This document shows, piece by piece, positions 40,277-50,289 of a DNA stretch of 64,000 nucleotides. Made by a program: the position numbers and the translations under genes. This DNA comes from an uncultured Lachnospiraceae bacterium. Its GTDB lineage: Bacteria; Bacillota; Clostridia; Lachnospirales; Lachnospiraceae. Numbering within the stretch: the stretch's first letter is position 1; each line of letters begins with the position of its first letter. The notes beneath the pieces are model-generated. The model worked only from the letters and a program-made list of their open reading frames with translations, had not been told where the DNA came from and did no database searches. Where the stretch lies: the NCBI GenBank assembly GCA_910578645.1, contig CAJTQI010000006.1, positions 124,001 through 188,000 on the forward strand. The letters run 5' to 3'.

Positions 40277-41854
40277 CTATACTATGCCTGCATAATCTGT
40301 CCCGTTATCGTCAATCTCGTTTAAACTGTCCGGATGTTCCAATGAATTGCTTCTGATATCGATAATCGGGCCGCCTCTTCTCTCAATATACTCCCTTGTG
40401 ATTGTCACCCTGCCGATGTTGTCATCCTTTGGTACTTCATACATAATATCAAGCATAAATTCCTCGATGATGGCACGCAATGCCCTCGCCCCGGTATCCT
40501 TTTCCAAGGCTTTTTCAGCGATTGCCTCCAATGCCCCCTGCTCAAATTCAAGCTTCACCTCATCCAATTCCAGTAATTTCTGGTATTGTTTTAAAATAGC
40601 ATTTCTCGGCTCCTTCAAAATCTTGACCATCATCTCCCTGCTCAGCCCTTCCAATGTATAGATAACCGGAAGCCGCCCGATAAACTCGGGAATCATTCCA
40701 AACTTCTTGATATCCTCCACCGTAACCCTGCTCAGGATATTTTTCTCCTTGTCATACTTGTCACGCAGCTCCGCATTATATCCGATGGAAGTTCGTTTAT
40801 TCAGCCTTTGCTTAATGATTTCTTCTAAATCAGGAAATGCCCCGCCACAGATAAAGAGGATATTCCTCGTATTCACTGTGGCGAGAGGAACCATGGCATT
40901 CTTGGAGTTTGCTCCCACAGGCACTTCCACCTCAGCGCCCTCCAAAAGCTTCAACATGCCTTGCTGTACGGATTCCCCGCTTACATCCCTGGAGTTGGTA
41001 TTCTTCTTCTTGGCTATCTTGTCAATCTCATCGATAAAAATAATACCCCGCTCTGCCCGCTCCACGTCATTGTCGGCAGCCGCCAACAGTTTCGATACGA
41101 CACTCTCGATATCATCCCCTATATAACCTGCCTCCGTCAAGGATGTGGCGTCCGTAATCGCAAGAGGCACATCCAAAAGCCGTGCCAGTGTCTTGACAAG
41201 ATATGTCTTACCACACCCTGTAGGGCCAATCATTAGCATATTGGATTTCTCAATTTCAATCTCGTCCATGGTGCCCGTAGCCACCCTCTTATAGTGGTTG
41301 TACACCGCCACCGACACTACTTTCTTGGCATGTTCCTGCCCCACCACATACTCGTCCAGTTTCTCTTTAATCTTATGCGGCGGCAGAATGTTCCTGATAT
41401 CAATTTCCGGCTTACCGTCCTTTTTCTTCTTCTTTTTCAATTTCTGTTTATTTGGAATGCCGCCATCCCCCTGTAAATCCGCCAAATTGACAAAACTGAT
41501 ATTCGGAAATGCTTTTCCTGTATTAATATCAGACATATTCGGGCGGTTCAAAAGTCCCTGATAATCGAACTGGCTGACCGTATCCATCGTCTTGTGCATA
41601 CAGTCGTTGCAGACGCATATATGGTTGGGAAGACGGAACATCTTTCCTGCCTTACTCTCCGGTCTTCTGCATATGAAACAGACATCCTCGTAATCATCGT
41701 TAGGAGCGTCATCTTTCTCTTCTTTATCGTCTTTCTTCCTGCTTCTTAGTTCGTCTCTCTGCCGTTCCCCGTCCTCCAGTTCACGGAAGTCATAATTGTG
41801 CCCGTCTTCTGTCTCCTCCGGCTCATTTATATTATCGTACTTGTCATCTCTCAT
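40277..41854 (-). CDS. ClpX-type AAA+ unfoldase with extended N-terminus
   Basis: A 525-residue ClpX-like ATPase, about 100 longer than usual ClpX. The start at 41854 has GGAAGG upstream. It has a 55-residue very acidic and basic extension (DDKYDNINEPEETEDG ... DDYED), a C4 zinc finger (CFICRR ... CVCNDC), a lysine-rich linker (KKKKKKDGK) and the AAA+ core: Walker A IGPTGCGKTYL, pore loop GYIGDD, Walker B IIFIDEID, and the ClpP-docking loop reads SIGYN rather than IGF. Functional with ClpP presumably; the acidic extension may be for adaptors. No clpP is in the window. Whether it is the main ClpX or a paralogue cannot be told. Confidence 0.88.
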   Translation of the reverse strand: MRDDKYDNINEPEETEDGHNYDFRELEDGERQRDELRSRKKDDKEEKDDAPNDDYEDVCFICRRPESKAGKMFRLPNHICVCNDCMHKTMDTVSQFDYQGLLNRPNMSDINTGKAFPNISFVNLADLQGDGGIPNKQKLKKKKKKDGKPEIDIRNILPPHKIKEKLDEYVVGQEHAKKVVSVAVYNHYKRVATGTMDEIEIEKSNMLMIGPTGCGKTYLVKTLARLLDVPLAITDATSLTEAGYIGDDIESVVSKLLAAADNDVERAERGIIFIDEIDKIAKKKNTNSRDVSGESVQQGMLKLLEGAEVEVPVGANSKNAMVPLATVNTRNILFICGGAFPDLEEIIKQRLNKRTSIGYNAELRDKYDKEKNILSRVTVEDIKKFGMIPEFIGRLPVIYTLEGLSREMMVKILKEPRNAILKQYQKLLELDEVKLEFEQGALEAIAEKALEKDTGARALRAIIEEFMLDIMYEVPKDDNIGRVTITREYIERRGGPIIDIRSNSLEHPDSLNEIDDNGTDYAGIV

Positions 41855-42053
41855 ATTATTTTGTGTCCTTCCCACGCACTGTATTCCCGTTCAATCTAAA
41901 TTCCCGGAACATTTAGCCATTCTCAGGCCATACCTCTTGCTTCCTCAGAGCTGCTTAATGTTCTCCTCATATTATCATAGTATAAAAAGACGCTCCCCAC
42001 AAGTAAACATTTTCTTAAATAAGCAAACCCATCGCGGAGCTTCCACACAGGAA

Positions 42054-42080
42054 AGGGCCATTGCACTTTGCAACAGCCCT
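42054..42080 (-). terminator. Hairpin after the HtrA gene
   Basis: Stem AGGGC..TTGC / GCAA..GCCCT with one bulge on each side, 19 bases past the HtrA stop codon, followed by CTTTCC on the minus strand. A moderate terminator candidate. Confidence 0.5.
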
Positions 42081-42098
42081 CTATAAACCAATCTGCCT

Positions 42099-43748
42099 CT
42101 AATTGGAGACCTTATTTCCCAGGGTCAGTTTAACCTGCCTGTCTGTATATCCGTTCATGTCCGCCGACATCACGGTAACATCTACCGTATCACCTATGGC
42201 ATGAAATTCCAATTCCCGCTGTAATTCATCCATGGAAGCAATCTTCTCACCGTCAAATTCCGTGATGATATCGCCCTTACGCAGTCCCGCGCTTGCTGCC
42301 GCCGTATTCTCATAAACCTGCGAGATATAGACGCCTTCCGGCATTCCATACGTCTCCGACACATACTGGGTGACACTGATTCCCGAAATACCCAGGTATC
42401 CCCGTTCTTCTTCCGCCACCTTATTCTTAGTTTCTTTTAACATCAATTCCGCAATAATCGGACTTGCAGAGGAAATCGGAATCGCATAGCCCATGCCTTC
42501 CACGGCGCTGCCACCGATTTTGTTGGAATTAATACCGATTACCTCGCCCTTCATATTCAGAAGCGCACCACCCGAATTACCCGGATTAATCGCCGCGTCT
42601 GTCTGGATAAATGTTCCATCCGAACCATCGGAGAGAGAGATTGTCCTGTTAAGTGCGCTGATTACACCAGTCGTAACAGACTGTCCATATCCTAGTGAAT
42701 TGCCGATTGCAATGGCAGGCTCACCTACCACTAACGAGTCGGAATCACCTAACGTCGCTACTGCTATCTTCTCCATTGTGTCATTGCCTATACTGCCAAC
42801 CGGCACCGCTAACACTGCCAAATCCATATCCGCATCGGTTCCCTTGATGGAAGCCTCCGCCTCGCTTCCCTCCACAAACTGTACGGTCAGCTTATCTGTT
42901 TCCGCAATCACATGGTGGTTGGTCACAATCAACAATTCCGTATCATTTTTTCCTACGATAATGCCTGAACCGCTGGCATCCGCCTCATTGATAATGGCCT
43001 CCCCAAAGAAAGACATTCTCTCCGTATAATGGTTGTTGATGGATACAATCGCCGGCATTGCCCCGTTTACGACTTCCGATACGTCCGCCACAATTGTGCT
43101 GACGTTATTTGTCATCTGCAGGCCGCTTTCCACCTTCGCATCGTCTGTCCCGGATACAGACTCCTTCTGTTCTGGGAGCGCTTCGTCCGCCATGGCTTCT
43201 TCTGCCTGGGTTTGTTCCGTCTTCGCGCTGTCCTTTTCCGACATCCCGGTGACAGCCTGCACCGCATATAGCCCCAGACCTGCACATATTCCAAAAAGCA
43301 GCCCTAAAGAGACATTCACCAGCGCCTTTTTCCAATAAGGCTTGCCTTGCGGCTTTTCCCCTGTTTTCTTCCGTTCCTTATGGAGGCCATGCTGTTTATA
43401 ATGATTCGGATAGCTCTTTCCATACTGGTAGCTCCCCGCACCGTTCGTACTTCCTGCCGCGTTTAAACTATCCGTATTTCCTGCGCTATGGCCGCCACTT
43501 GCCTGTTCTGTCCCGGGTGCCGCGCCCCCATGGTTATAATAACCGGTACGGTTCTCATAGGGATTTCTTCCTGTTGTCTGGTTATAAGCGCCGTTTTGGT
43601 AAGTGTTATTGTAATAGCCGCCTGTATTATGGCTGCCATACACATTTTGGTTCTGTCCCGGATTTTGTTCCTGGTTCTGCGACGTTACATTTGCTGTGTT
43701 ATCCTCCCTTGACGGAAGGTTCGTATTTGGATATTGATTATCATACAT
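42099..43748 (-). CDS. htrA: HtrA/DegP-type serine protease with PDZ domain
   Basis: A 549-residue membrane-anchored protease. The first 120 residues are cytoplasmic and rich in Asn, Gln, Gly and Tyr. One membrane segment (ALVNVSLGLLFGICAGLGLYA) follows. The trypsin-like domain has His in VTNHHVIAE, Asp in DADMDLAVLAV and Ser in NPGNSGGALL. A PDZ domain closes the protein (YLGISGISVTQ, then AAASAGLRKGDIITEFDGE). It degrades or senses misfolded proteins at the outer face of the membrane. AAAGGGG precedes the ATG. Single gene between glmS and clpX. Confidence 0.95.
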   Translation of the reverse strand: MYDNQYPNTNLPSREDNTANVTSQNQEQNPGQNQNVYGSHNTGGYYNNTYQNGAYNQTTGRNPYENRTGYYNHGGAAPGTEQASGGHSAGNTDSLNAAGSTNGAGSYQYGKSYPNHYKQHGLHKERKKTGEKPQGKPYWKKALVNVSLGLLFGICAGLGLYAVQAVTGMSEKDSAKTEQTQAEEAMADEALPEQKESVSGTDDAKVESGLQMTNNVSTIVADVSEVVNGAMPAIVSINNHYTERMSFFGEAIINEADASGSGIIVGKNDTELLIVTNHHVIAETDKLTVQFVEGSEAEASIKGTDADMDLAVLAVPVGSIGNDTMEKIAVATLGDSDSLVVGEPAIAIGNSLGYGQSVTTGVISALNRTISLSDGSDGTFIQTDAAINPGNSGGALLNMKGEVIGINSNKIGGSAVEGMGYAIPISSASPIIAELMLKETKNKVAEEERGYLGISGISVTQYVSETYGMPEGVYISQVYENTAAASAGLRKGDIITEFDGEKIASMDELQRELEFHAIGDTVDVTVMSADMNGYTDRQVKLTLGNKVSN

Positions 43749-43939
43749 AATACTTTACCCCTTTCTATATAGTAGGCTATGCGCCACCGTTTTCTTTGAA
43801 CTTGAGGTCAGTATATTATCTAATTGTGTATAAAGTGTGACAGATTTTTATTTATTTTGTGTTTTCAAAAAGATTTTGCATTTCGCTTTTCATTTCCGGA
43901 TAATTTATTACAAAAACCGACACAAATTTGGCTCCAATA

Positions 43940-45766
43940 CTACTCAACAGTAACCGACTTCGCCAGATTCCTTGGTTTATCTACATCACATCCCTTGCCC
44001 ACTGCCACATAATACCCAAATAGCTGCAATGGAATAATCGCCAGCGAATTGGTAAAATATGGATTGGTCTCGGGAATGTAGATGACATAGTCCGCCGCTT
44101 TCTCGATTTCCTTATTTTCCTCACAGGTAACCGCCAGCACAAAAGCGCCTCTTGCCTTGACTTCCACCATATTGCTGATGGTCTTAGCGTATAAGTCGGG
44201 CTGGGTAGATACCGCCGCCACAAGCGTTCCCTCCTCAATCAAAGAAATTGTACCATGTTTGAGTTCTCCCGCCGCATATGCCTCGGAATGAATATAAGAA
44301 ATTTCTTTCAGTTTCAACGAACCTTCCAATGAAATCGCATAGTCAATCCCTCTGCCAATAAAGAATACATCCTTGGCGCCTATGTAACGGTTGGCAAATT
44401 TCTGTATTTTCAGCTTATTGTTAAGCAACATTTCAATCTGGTTGGGCAGTCGCTTCAAATCTCCTAACAGGGACGCAAAGAGCTTGCTGTCAATCTTCCC
44501 GCGCGCTTTTCCGAACTTCATCGCCAACAGATACAAGGCAACCAGTTGCGCACTGTAAGCTTTCGTTGTAGCCACGGCAATTTCCGGACCGGCCCAGGTA
44601 TACATGACATTATCTGCCTCTCTGGCAATGGAGCTTCCCACTACGTTGACGATACCAAGCACCTTAAATCCCCTGGCCTTGGACTCCCGCAGCGCCGCCA
44701 GCGTATCTGCCGTCTCGCCTGATTGACTGATGACCACTACCATTGCTCCTTCTTCCAAAATGGGGTTGCGGTATCTGAACTCAGAAGCCAAATCAACTTC
44801 CACCGGAATACGCGCCAATCCCTCTATCACATATTTGCCTGTCACTCCTGCATGATAAGCGGAGCCGCATGCCACGATGTGTATTTTATTGACGGAATTT
44901 AATTCCTCATCCGACATATTCAGCTCTTCTATGACAATATCCTTCTCTTTTATTCTGGGCATGAGAGTGTCGGTCACAGTCTTTGGCTGCTCATACATCT
45001 CCTTTAACATGAAATGCTCATATCCCGCCTTCTCCGCTGCATTCGCATCCCACTCAATCGTCACCGGCTCCTTCGTCAGCTCTTCCTCGTCCACCGAGTA
45101 AAAATGCATATGGTCGGCGCGCAGCCTGACAACTTCCTGGTTGTCCACATAGTAAACTTTTCTTGTATACTTTAAAATTGCAGGCACATCGGAGGCAATA
45201 AAGCATCCGTCCTCATTCTGTCCCACCACCAGAGGCGAATCTTTCCTTGCCGCAAAAACCTGGTCAGGGCAATCGGCAAAAAGAATCCCAAGTGCATAAG
45301 AGCCCTCCACACGGTGAAGCACCTTCGTCACGGTTTCCAGGGGATTGCCTCTATAATAATAGTCCAACAAATGTGCAAGTACCTCTGTATCCGTCTCAGA
45401 AACAAATTGGTATCCCTTATCTGTCAACATCTGCCGCAAGTGCAGATAATTCTCGATTATACCGTTATGTACAACAGTGATGGTTTCGGCGGCATTGTAA
45501 TGGGGATGTGCATTGGTGTTGCTCGGCACACCATGGGTAGCCCATCTTGTATGTCCGATTCCGCATATGCCGGGCATGGTCTCGCCACCGTGGGTCAAAT
45601 TCTCTAATACTTTCAACCTTCCAACCGACTTCGTAATATTAATCTTGCCGCCGTCATAAATCGCCATACCCGCCGAATCATACCCGCGGTATTCCAGCTT
45701 GGACAATCCGTCCAAAATAATCGGCGCTGCTTGTTTCGTTCCGATATACCCTACAATTCCACACAT
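43940..45766 (-). CDS. glmS: Glutamine-fructose-6-phosphate aminotransferase (isomerizing)
   Basis: A 608-residue GlmS. The N-terminal glutaminase domain starts with the catalytic cysteine in MCGIVGYIG, with GHTRWATHG and the two SIS isomerase domains following (ACGSAYHAG, SQSGETADTLAALR, GRGIDYAISLEGSLKLKEIS, end CDVDKPRNLAKSVTVE). It makes glucosamine-6-phosphate for cell wall and surface polymers. It is 35 bases downstream of a glycosyltransferase gene, so the glmS ribozyme, which needs a long leader, is not present. The placement joins it with the polysaccharide locus. Confidence 0.97.
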   Translation of the reverse strand: MCGIVGYIGTKQAAPIILDGLSKLEYRGYDSAGMAIYDGGKINITKSVGRLKVLENLTHGGETMPGICGIGHTRWATHGVPSNTNAHPHYNAAETITVVHNGIIENYLHLRQMLTDKGYQFVSETDTEVLAHLLDYYYRGNPLETVTKVLHRVEGSYALGILFADCPDQVFAARKDSPLVVGQNEDGCFIASDVPAILKYTRKVYYVDNQEVVRLRADHMHFYSVDEEELTKEPVTIEWDANAAEKAGYEHFMLKEMYEQPKTVTDTLMPRIKEKDIVIEELNMSDEELNSVNKIHIVACGSAYHAGVTGKYVIEGLARIPVEVDLASEFRYRNPILEEGAMVVVISQSGETADTLAALRESKARGFKVLGIVNVVGSSIAREADNVMYTWAGPEIAVATTKAYSAQLVALYLLAMKFGKARGKIDSKLFASLLGDLKRLPNQIEMLLNNKLKIQKFANRYIGAKDVFFIGRGIDYAISLEGSLKLKEISYIHSEAYAAGELKHGTISLIEEGTLVAAVSTQPDLYAKTISNMVEVKARGAFVLAVTCEENKEIEKAADYVIYIPETNPYFTNSLAIIPLQLFGYYVAVGKGCDVDKPRNLAKSVTVE

Positions 45767-45800
45767 ATTGTTCCCTCCCTAGCCATCTAATGCACAATTT

Positions 45801-46763
45801 TTAACATCCCCAGTATTCTTTGTTGGAAGACATTGCAATAACCATTTTACGGGGCAACATACGATAGTGTTTCCCGAACTGATAGCCCATGTACTTAAAT
45901 CCACTCTGCAAAATAACATGTGGTATTTTCCGTTTCATTCCTATCTGGGTAAGATGCCCTATCGTCAGCCTCACCAGACGGATGCCCTCTGACTCTGAAG
46001 GATATGCCGCAAATACTTCCGGGTGGTCAGCCTGTGAGACACCCAAGTCAAAGTTTCTGTGAAATTGTTCCGCATATCCGAATGTATGTGAATGGTAAAC
46101 TCTCGCTTGCGCGCTGTATGCAATACCATACCCCGCATGCACGGCTTTTGCCGCATAGACCATATCCTCATTGAATATTGTATGTTTAACGAAACCGCCT
46201 AATGTATCGAAAATCTCTCTATTATATGCGGCGCACACATTTGAACAGAAGAATGTCTTAATCCCGAGCCTGCCCAAATCTTCCTGTGTCTTAATGACAG
46301 ATTCTTCCGGATAATTAAAATTCCTCGTATACTTCTCCACTGCACTGCTGTTCTCATCCGCAAGTTGTCTGGCATATGCCACCGCCACCCGTTCCTTATG
46401 GAGCTGGCCCAATAGTTCCTCCACCATATACTCGTCCGCCGGGACGGCGTCATCCGTCATCATAATAAAATAATCCGCATCCGAAAGCTTTACGCCCTGG
46501 TTTCTTGTCTTACCGTGGTCAAATTCTCTCTTTGAGATGTGTTTGACGGTAATATTATGGTAAATTTTGTGAAAGGACGTACCATAGATTAATCGGTCAA
46601 AATACTTTTGTTCCGTATTCATAACAATAATCTGGTTTACGGAAACGCTCTGTCGCTCCAGACTCTCAATCAAGGCCAGAAATTTCTCTCCGGGCTTATA
46701 GGCGGGGATGATAATATCCACTTTATCCACGCAGTTATCCTCCATTGTTGCACAATATCCCAT
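45801..46763 (-). CDS. Glycosyltransferase family 2 (rhamnosyltransferase-like)
   Basis: About 320 residues; an ATG at 46763 with GGATT upstream is the chosen start, but GTG at 46787 and ATG at 46745 are also possible. The GT2 fold reads VDIIIPAYKPGEKFLALIES, NQGVKLSDADYFIMMTDDA (DXD-like metal site), and AAYNREIFDTLGGF. It looks like bacterial rhamnosyltransferases of surface polymers. It is the last glycosyltransferase of the cluster, just before glmS and after the LCP gene. Confidence 0.88.
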   Translation of the reverse strand: MGYCATMEDNCVDKVDIIIPAYKPGEKFLALIESLERQSVSVNQIIVMNTEQKYFDRLIYGTSFHKIYHNITVKHISKREFDHGKTRNQGVKLSDADYFIMMTDDAVPADEYMVEELLGQLHKERVAVAYARQLADENSSAVEKYTRNFNYPEESVIKTQEDLGRLGIKTFFCSNVCAAYNREIFDTLGGFVKHTIFNEDMVYAAKAVHAGYGIAYSAQARVYHSHTFGYAEQFHRNFDLGVSQADHPEVFAAYPSESEGIRLVRLTIGHLTQIGMKRKIPHVILQSGFKYMGYQFGKHYRMLPRKMVIAMSSNKEYWGC

Positions 46764-46791
46764 GTATGTCGTAATCCTGTTTTTCACAGAA

Positions 46792-46822
46792 CAAAGGGGC
46801 CCCTGTAAAACCGGCCCCTTTG
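46792..46822 (-). terminator. Terminator after LCP gene
   Basis: 10-bp stem CAAAGGGGCC / GGCCCCTTTG with an 11-base loop, 10 bases past the LCP stop codon. Poly-T is weak (TTGTTCTG). It abuts the start region of the next glycosyltransferase gene, so it may also modulate that gene's translation. Confidence 0.65.
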
Positions 46823-46831
46823 CTCAGCTTA

Positions 46832-48040
46832 TTATTTGTTTAAATATCCATTTGTGTCGGAATATATCTTCTCGCTACACTCCTTCACCTTTGCCGACGG
46901 CTCATAATCGTAATCGTTGAACAAAAATTGGTGCAGCCATTTCACATTGTCTTCCAGGCTAAGCGGGATTACACAAGAACCCTTGGAACCAATCGTACCC
47001 GTGGTGCGGTTTGACTCCTGAGGGAATCCTGCCGTATCGGAAATATAATAAGTGCCCACCTCACCCAACATCTCAATGATTTCCGAAAGGTCCAAAGATG
47101 TATATGTCTCATTGAATACCTTGTTGGCTGTCTCTGTAAGCTGCGGCAGAGAAGCTTTCTTTGCCTGGTCCGCTACCGCCGAAAGCACTTCCCTCTGTCT
47201 TTCCGCACGCTTAAAGTCATCACCCGCCGTGTAACGGATACGGCAATAACCTGTTGCCTGTAAACCGTCGAGAAGCTGATATCCTGTGGAAGCCACTGGC
47301 GTATAGGAACGTTTCAAGTCTTCTGCTATACAAAGCTGGTAGTTGTTCAAATGGCTAATCTCCGCGTCGTCTACGTCGATATATACGCCGCCAAGGGCGT
47401 CAATTGTATCTGTCAAACCTGCAAAACCGACCGTGACAAAATCCGTGATATTCATATCCAGATTCATGTTCAACATACTGATTGCCATCTCCGGCCCACC
47501 CTTTGCATAGGCCGCATTACATTTATTATAAGAATCATTACTCAAGTTCAAATAAGTATCACGGTATACCGATACAAGCTTACATTCACCTGTATCCTGG
47601 TTAATCGACGCAATCATGATTGTGTCGCTTCGCGTGTTCTTCGTCAATGCTCCGGAAGTGGAATCCACGCCAAACAGGGCAATATTACGATACCCCTTCA
47701 TGGTTGTCTCCTCTGCTTTCTTGACCGTATCATTAATAATAACGTCATCCTCTTCCAACACCATCTTACCGCTCTTGGTGGTCATCATGACACTGTATAA
47801 TACAAACACAGCCACGAGCAGAATCATAATCTCTACAACGAAAATAATAATTCTCCTGCGCTGTTTCTTCGCCTGTTCTTTCTTACTCTTCTTACCTGAG
47901 CTCTTTTTTCCGGAGCCTTTCTTACCGGAGCTTTTGCTGCCGCTTCCTGAAGATTTCTTGCTACCGCCATGTCCTCCGGATGAAGACTTCTTTCTCGGCC
48001 GTTCTTCATATTCGTACTCATCTTCCACATATTTAGCCAT
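46832..48040 (-). CDS. LytR-CpsA-Psr (LCP) family ligase
   Basis: A 402-residue LCP protein. A low-complexity cytoplasmic tail of Lys, Ser and Gly (residues 10-60) is followed by one membrane segment (IIIFVVEIMILLVAVFVLYSV) and the LCP domain with conserved Arg and Asp motifs: RSDTIMIASINQDTG, SVYRDTYLNL, GGVYIDVDD, LQATGYCRIRY and DFKRAERQREVL. LCP proteins move undecaprenyl-phosphate-linked polymers to peptidoglycan. In this locus it should attach the exported polysaccharide to the wall. AGGGGAG precedes the ATG. Confidence 0.94.
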   Translation of the reverse strand: MAKYVEDEYEYEERPRKKSSSGGHGGSKKSSGSGSKSSGKKGSGKKSSGKKSKKEQAKKQRRRIIIFVVEIMILLVAVFVLYSVMMTTKSGKMVLEEDDVIINDTVKKAEETTMKGYRNIALFGVDSTSGALTKNTRSDTIMIASINQDTGECKLVSVYRDTYLNLSNDSYNKCNAAYAKGGPEMAISMLNMNLDMNITDFVTVGFAGLTDTIDALGGVYIDVDDAEISHLNNYQLCIAEDLKRSYTPVASTGYQLLDGLQATGYCRIRYTAGDDFKRAERQREVLSAVADQAKKASLPQLTETANKVFNETYTSLDLSEIIEMLGEVGTYYISDTAGFPQESNRTTGTIGSKGSCVIPLSLEDNVKWLHQFLFNDYDYEPSAKVKECSEKIYSDTNGYLNK

Positions 48041-48289
48041 ACGTTGTACTCCCCTTACTTAAACTTAATCGTAAATAGTGTCTTGCCCACACCGTATCAT
48101 GCCAAACTTCATAATACCAGGTACTATTCTCTCACACACAGGCCCAAAAGTCAAACACCACGCACGGACACAACGATATTATCATATATCTATCACGGCG
48201 TAAATGCAATATCCAAGCCGTTTCTTTGGAAATTCTTTTTAAAATCTTAAGAATTAACGGCCGCCTTACAGCATATAAATATTATCCCA

Positions 48290-49699
48290 CTAATAGGCAT
48301 TTTTATTAATAAAGCCTTTGAAAATCGTCATGAACATAATCTTGATGTCAAAAGACATCGTCCAGTTTTCAATGTAAAAAATATCACATTCAATTCTTCG
48401 TTTAATAGATGTATCACCCCGGTAACCATTAATTTGCGCCCATCCTGTAAGACCGGGCCTGACCTGATGCTTCACCATATAGCGGGGTATCTCTTCTTTG
48501 AATTTATCTACGAACTGTGGACGCTCCGGCCTGGGTCCGACTACGCTCATGTCCCCTTTGAGCACATTAAAAAACTGCGGGAATTCGTCGATGCTTGTTC
48601 GGCGTAAGAATTTGCCCACCTTCGTGACACGCTGGTCGTCCTTGGTCGTCCATCCCTTCGCCTCCACAGACGGCTTCTGCACCTCCATAGTACGGAACTT
48701 ATACATTTTAAACGGCCTGTTGTGCAGCCCAATCCGCTCCTGCTTAAAAATAATAGGACCCCTCGAAGTACATTTAACAGCTATCGCCGTTGCAAGCATA
48801 ATCGGTGAAAATACCACCAACGCCACCAGGGCAGTCACAACATCCACGGCCCGCTTGGCAAGCCAGTTGAGCGTATTGGTCAACGGCACATAACGGATAT
48901 TAATGACCGGAAGCCCCATCAAATCTTCTGTATATGGCCTGCTCGGGAACAAACTGTTATAATCCGGAATAAATTTTGTATGCACGCCTGACTTTTCACA
49001 CATATCCACGATATGCTCCAGATGGTCATAATCCTTCAGCGAAAGCGTAATCGCAATCTCGTCCAGTTTACTCTGGGGCAGAATATAGAGAAGGTTCTCA
49101 ATCGTCCCTATCACTTTGACACCCTTATACAGAGTCCCTCTGGGTACACTGTCATCCAGAATGCCCCGCACAACGTAACCCCATTGTGGATTCGAGTTGA
49201 TGCGGTTGATATATTCCTCCGCCGCGCGGGAATATCCCACCAACAAAATGAATTTTAGGTTATAGCCTTTTTCACGGAAATATTGCAGAAGCACACGGAT
49301 AAGGGAGCGTGCCATTGTGGCGGCAAAAATATTTATGACATAGAAATACGCCATCATAGCACGGGAAAAGTGAATCTGGGAGACAAGATACCACCCCGCC
49401 ATCAGCAGCACCAAGCCTACCGTGTTAGCCTGAAAAATATTCAGTATCTCATATTTATGGACAGTGGCACGCTTGGGTGTATACAGATTAAAATTATAAT
49501 ACAGGACAAGATATCCCGGAACGATAACATAGAGCATCTCGAAATAGTTGCGCATAGGAAGAACCCCGACATCAAGTCCGATGTCAGAGAAAGGGCTGGC
49601 AAACTTTAAATACCACGCCAACATATAGGAAGCCACGATAATCAGGGCATCCAGCACTACGTGCAGTCTGTTGAAATACTTCTGGTTATCTTTAATCAT
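48290..49699 (-). CDS. Undecaprenyl-phosphate sugar phosphotransferase (polyprenyl glycosylphosphotransferase)
   Basis: A 469-residue initiating transferase. The first half has four hydrophobic segments and a CoA-binding-like Rossmann domain (FILLVGYSRAAEEYINRI). The C-terminal catalytic domain (WbaP/WcaJ type) reads RAVDVVTALVALVVFSPIM, KQERIGLHNRPFKMYKFRTM, LRRTSIDEFPQFFNVLKGDM, SVVGPRPERP and RPGLTGWAQINGYRG. It transfers a sugar-1-phosphate onto undecaprenyl phosphate and starts the repeat unit. It is the clear first step of the pathway in this locus. Confidence 0.94.
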   Translation of the reverse strand: MIKDNQKYFNRLHVVLDALIIVASYMLAWYLKFASPFSDIGLDVGVLPMRNYFEMLYVIVPGYLVLYYNFNLYTPKRATVHKYEILNIFQANTVGLVLLMAGWYLVSQIHFSRAMMAYFYVINIFAATMARSLIRVLLQYFREKGYNLKFILLVGYSRAAEEYINRINSNPQWGYVVRGILDDSVPRGTLYKGVKVIGTIENLLYILPQSKLDEIAITLSLKDYDHLEHIVDMCEKSGVHTKFIPDYNSLFPSRPYTEDLMGLPVINIRYVPLTNTLNWLAKRAVDVVTALVALVVFSPIMLATAIAVKCTSRGPIIFKQERIGLHNRPFKMYKFRTMEVQKPSVEAKGWTTKDDQRVTKVGKFLRRTSIDEFPQFFNVLKGDMSVVGPRPERPQFVDKFKEEIPRYMVKHQVRPGLTGWAQINGYRGDTSIKRRIECDIFYIENWTMSFDIKIMFMTIFKGFINKNAY

Positions 49700-49945
49700 G
49701 TCTCTGTCTTCATTATCTTAATTCTATATTATAATCTGAAAATCAGCTAAAAGGTTCTGTCTTCTTGTTGGAACCACAAACAATTATTTTCATTATCTTA
49801 CAATATTTTTATAAAAAACACAACCTGCAGTTACCAATTCGTAAAACGCACCGTTGAACACTGCCACACTTATCCATCCTGTGTATGGCAAGTCTGCATA
49901 TACCTTTTGTACCCTCAATGAGTAAAGAGTAATATTTCCTAAAAT
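49700..49945. other. Intergenic stretch before MITE copy 3
   Basis: No gene is seen here. The stretch ends with CCTCAATGAGTAAAGAG and the 8-bp target site CCTAAAAT of MITE copy 3. A motif ACCCTCARTGA is shared with about 1066-1083 (minus strand) and 33854-33864, but is too short to name. Confidence 0.5.
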
Positions 49946-50249
49946 GATTAGGGTGTCAAAAGGTGCTATCATAAAATTTCACTGGCAGATTGCATAAAAT
50001 GTTCACGAAGTTGTCCTTCGCAGGAATATGAGATTTTCTTAATATTCCGTGAAGTTTCCAGTAATTTCGGGGCATGGACGCCCCGAAAAGCCCGATGTTC
50101 GCCCGGATGGCGAATAGAGGGCGGTTACGTCCATTTCCTTAACTTTCCCGGAATATTTTAGAAAATCCATATGACGCAGACGGACACAAGGGAACATTTT
50201 ATGCAATTTGCCCTCACAACTTATAAAATGCACCTTTTGACACCCTAAT
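49946..50249 (-). mobile_element. 304-bp palindromic MITE, copy 3
   Basis: Ends GATTAGGGTGTCAAAAGG and its complement; flanked by a perfect 8-bp duplication CCTAAAAT (49938-49945 and 50250-50257). The two arms share GATTGCATAAAATGTTC, ATTTTCT-AATATTCCG and TTCGGGGC-type blocks, making a long imperfect palindrome. It lies between the initiating transferase gene and a GT2 gene, next to a terminator. Confidence 0.9.
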
Positions 50250-50260
50250 CCTAAAATAGA

Positions 50261-50289
50261 AAGTTGAAAAATTTCTCATTTTTCAACTT
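50261..50289 (-). terminator. Terminator overlapping the end of a GT2 gene
   Basis: Perfect 11-bp A/T-rich stem AAGTTGAAAAA / TTTTTCAACTT with a 7-base loop; on the minus strand it is followed by TCTATTTTAGG. The stop codon of the GT2 gene (50283) falls in one arm. It separates the upstream block of the polysaccharide locus from the transferase gene. Confidence 0.7.

Noticed and set aside
45767..45800. glmS ribozyme upstream of glmS
   Set aside because: Only 34 bases separate glmS from the upstream gene, too short for the ribozyme, and no ribozyme core is seen.
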